Below, one piece after another: positions 62,214 through 64,000 of a stretch of 64,000 nt of DNA. The DNA is from an uncultured Pelagibacteraceae bacterium (GTDB lineage: Bacteria > Pseudomonadota > Alphaproteobacteria > Pelagibacterales > Pelagibacteraceae). Numbering within the stretch: the first letter of the stretch is position 1; the number at the start of each line of letters is the position of its first letter. Made by a program: the position numbers and the translations under genes. The stretch spans positions 248,001 through 312,000 of the forward strand of contig CACNLV010000001.1 of NCBI GenBank assembly GCA_902621345.1, written 5' to 3'. The notes below the pieces were generated by a model. That model was not told where the DNA came from. It ran no database searches and saw nothing but the letters and a program-made list of their open reading frames with translations.

Positions 62214-63143
62214 ATGCAACAATTTAGCTTATGCTTTGGTAAGGTAAAAAAAGACTGTTTAAAGTTTATCAAATCTCAAGAGACAAAAGCTGACAAATTT
62301 AAGAATAAAGAAAGAATGATTAAATTGTTCTTAATTCCATTATGTTTTTGGATAAGTAAAAAAGCCGAAAAGAAAAAACCTTATTTTGTGGGTTTAGCAG
62401 GGGGTCAAGGAACAGGTAAAACTACAATTAGTTCTTTAATAAGAATTATCTTAACAAAATACTTTAAATTAAATGTTTTTAGAATTTCAATAGATGACTT
62501 TTATAAAACAAGAAAAGAACGTAAAAATTTATCAAACAGAGTTCATTCTATGCTTTTAACAAGAGGAGTTCCAGGAACTCATGACATTGATATGATGTTA
62601 AATTTCTTTAAAAAAGCAAAAAGCAATAAATTTAAAAGACTAAAATTACCAACATTTAATAAAGCCATAGATGACAGATTTAATAAAAAATACTGGTACG
62701 ATTTAAAGGACAGACCAGATGTAATTATATTTGAGGGATGGTGTGTTGGAGCGAAATCTGAAAAAAATAGCTCATTAAAGAAAACAATCAATTCAATGGA
62801 GAAGGCCAAGGATCAAAAACAGATCTGGAGAAAATATGTTAACGACCAATTGAAATCAAAATATAAAAAATTATATTCCCAATTGAATTGTTTAATTTAT
62901 TTAAAAGCAAAAAATTTCAGTTTGCTCCAAAAATGGAGATTAAAACAAGAGAGAAAACTTTGGGTAAAAAGTAAAGTAAAATCAAACTTAAAGATTATGA
63001 GTAGAGGGGATGTAATTAATTTTATGCAAACGTATCAAAGAATTACGCAAAACATGTTCAAGAATATGCCTAAATATGCATCAATTATATTCAATTTAAA
63101 TAGTAACCATCAGATCAAATCTGCATTATATAGAAACAAATGA
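62214..63143 (+). CDS. D-glycerate 3-kinase (plant GLYK/Tda10-like P-loop kinase)
   Basis: A 309-residue kinase of the phosphoribulokinase/uridine kinase class. Walker A GLAGGQGTGKTTISSL sits near residues 60-75, then ISIDDFYKTRKERKNLS, the family block LLTRGVPGTHDIDMML and VIIFEGWCVGAK, all matching GLYK-type glycerate kinases. It would phosphorylate glycerate to 3-phosphoglycerate, joining glycolate use or photorespiration-like salvage to central metabolism. It overlaps the tolC-like gene by 4 bases. Confidence 0.84.
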   Translation: MQQFSLCFGKVKKDCLKFIKSQETKADKFKNKERMIKLFLIPLCFWISKKAEKKKPYFVGLAGGQGTGKTTISSLIRIILTKYFKLNVFRISIDDFYKTRKERKNLSNRVHSMLLTRGVPGTHDIDMMLNFFKKAKSNKFKRLKLPTFNKAIDDRFNKKYWYDLKDRPDVIIFEGWCVGAKSEKNSSLKKTINSMEKAKDQKQIWRKYVNDQLKSKYKKLYSQLNCLIYLKAKNFSLLQKWRLKQERKLWVKSKVKSNLKIMSRGDVINFMQTYQRITQNMFKNMPKYASIIFNLNSNHQIKSALYRNK

Positions 63144-64000
63144 AAAAATTTTTAATTATCATTCTTAGTAATTTATTTATAATTTCTAATTTAAGTGCTG
63201 AAACATTTACTGCAGCTCTAAAAAAAGCTTATAAAAATAATTCTGAATTAAATGCTGAAAGAGAAAATATTAGTATTTCGGAACAAGAACTTAAAATCTC
63301 AATGAGTTCCTATTTTCCAACAATTACTCTAGAGGGATCAAAGAGCCAAGATGAGACTGACAAATTAACAAATAGAAATGGGTCAAATGCCACAATTACT
63401 GATGTAGATACAGAAACTAAATCTATTTCAGTTACTCAAACATTATTTGATTTTGGTAGAGGCGCTGATTTGTCAAAAAGTAAAATTGGTATCAATTTAG
63501 CTAAAGCAAAACTTTTAAAAAAAGAGCAAGATATTTTATATAAAACTGTAGCAGCGTATACCGGGTTAATTTCAGCGAATGAAAAATTAGAAATTAATAG
63601 AGCTAACGTTGAGCTTCTAAGTAGACAAGTTGAAACTGATAGAATTAGACTTGAAAGAGGTCAAATTAGTTTATCAGATGTTTCACAATCAGAGTCATCG
63701 TTAGCTGGCGCAGAAGCAAGTTTCATTCAAGCACAAAGTGACCTTTTAACTAGCAAGTTGAATTATGAAAATATTATTGGACCTTTAGGTAATGCTCAGT
63801 CATTAGATAAAAGTTCAATAATGAGTTACCAAATACCAGGCAGTTTAAATTCAGCTATTGAACAATCTAAAAAAAGTAATCCAGATTTAATTATTGCTGA
63901 AATGGAATATGAACAATCGAAAAAAGATACATCGATTGCAAGATCAGAATTGGTACCAACTGCAAAATTATCTTTAGAAAAGTCCTACTCAGATGACTTT
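63140..64000 (+). CDS. tolC: TolC-like outer-membrane efflux protein, 3' end outside window
   Basis: The first 287 codons run to the window edge with no stop. A signal peptide (about 1-20, ending in LSA) is followed by helical OEP-repeat sequence: TFTAALKKAYKNNSELNAER, ISVTQTLFDFGRG (typical TolC start of a beta strand), and the coiled helices ERGQISLSDVSQSESSLAGA. It starts at ATG overlapping the kinase stop (ATGA). TolC proteins are the outer-membrane exit duct of tripartite exporters. Confidence 0.92.
   Translation, partial: MKKFLIIILSNLFIISNLSAETFTAALKKAYKNNSELNAERENISISEQELKISMSSYFPTITLEGSKSQDETDKLTNRNGSNATITDVDTETKSISVTQTLFDFGRGADLSKSKIGINLAKAKLLKKEQDILYKTVAAYTGLISANEKLEINRANVELLSRQVETDRIRLERGQISLSDVSQSESSLAGAEASFIQAQSDLLTSKLNYENIIGPLGNAQSLDKSSIMSYQIPGSLNSAIEQSKKSNPDLIIAEMEYEQSKKDTSIARSELVPTAKLSLEKSYSDDF

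Noticed and set aside
1-64000. CRISPR arrays, insertion sequences or prophage
   Set aside because: No regularly spaced direct repeats, transposases, integrases or phage structural genes were seen.

Overview
The window is a chromosomal segment of a streamlined marine alphaproteobacterium, almost certainly SAR11 (Pelagibacterales). The evidence is the very low GC, Lys/Asn/Ile-rich proteins, tiny intergenic gaps, the carA-yqeY-dnaG-rpoD order, and a proteorhodopsin followed by ferredoxin and a ferredoxin reductase. The proteorhodopsin has Gln at the spectral-tuning position, which points to a blue-absorbing, open-ocean type. No CRISPR array, insertion sequence, integrase or prophage was seen. 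No gene-free stretch exceeds 300 bases once the RNase P RNA is placed; the longest are 50110-50323 (proteorhodopsin leader), 11914-12096 (between convergent genes, nothing recognisable) and 61685-61845 (umuD/gfa regulatory region).

Layout. 1-5008: carA (partial), yqeY, dnaG, rpoD. 5014-11913: two tRNA genes bracket a surface-sugar cluster (glycosyltransferase-like protein, rfbB, rfbA, a short-chain reductase, a PLP 3-dehydrase, rfbC), followed by a GT4 glycosyltransferase. The enzyme set resembles an ascarylose-type 3,6-dideoxyhexose route but carries a dTDP-type nucleotidyltransferase. 12097-14333: mlaC and mlaA (lipid transport) and a cell-wall amidase. 14376-14728: rnpB.

14819-35712: a long, tightly packed dcw cluster: mraZ, ftsZ, rsmH, ftsL, ftsI, murE-murF (one fused gene), mraY, murD, ftsW, murG, murC, murB, ddl, ftsQ, a 234-residue FtsA-like protein, lpxC, bamD, ligA. 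Three features depart from the textbook cluster: ftsZ lies second, directly behind mraZ; murE and murF are fused; and the gene in the ftsA slot keeps only what looks like the first part of domain 1A, domain 1C and a C-terminal amphipathic tail, without the ATPase body. The promoter has a good -35/-10 pair with three MraZ boxes over the -10.

35695-50109: housekeeping genes on both strands (M24 peptidase, uvrD-type helicase, AsmA-like protein, fumC, MazG-like protein, nadC, nadA, tRNA-Leu, methyltransferase, ygfZ, dihydroorotase, SMR transporter, prpE). 50324-53143: proteorhodopsin with a strong terminator, then ferredoxin, reductase and GST. 53144-53890 (minus): dksA followed by two overlapping micro-ORFs of 42 and 34 codons that standard callers would miss. 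53969-60038: GT39, GT2, ppc and a PL5-type alginate-lyase-like protein. 60031-61684 (minus): umuDC with an alphaproteobacterial LexA box. 61846-64000: GFA-family protein, D-glycerate 3-kinase and the start of a TolC-like protein.

The most unusual items are the reduced FtsA, a 24-bp element shared between the mraZ and umuDC upstream regions, the dksA-coupled microproteins, the His-type 3-dehydrase lacking Fe-S cysteines, and a tRNA-Val with non-canonical D and T loops. All function calls come from reading motifs and gene context; no database search was run.
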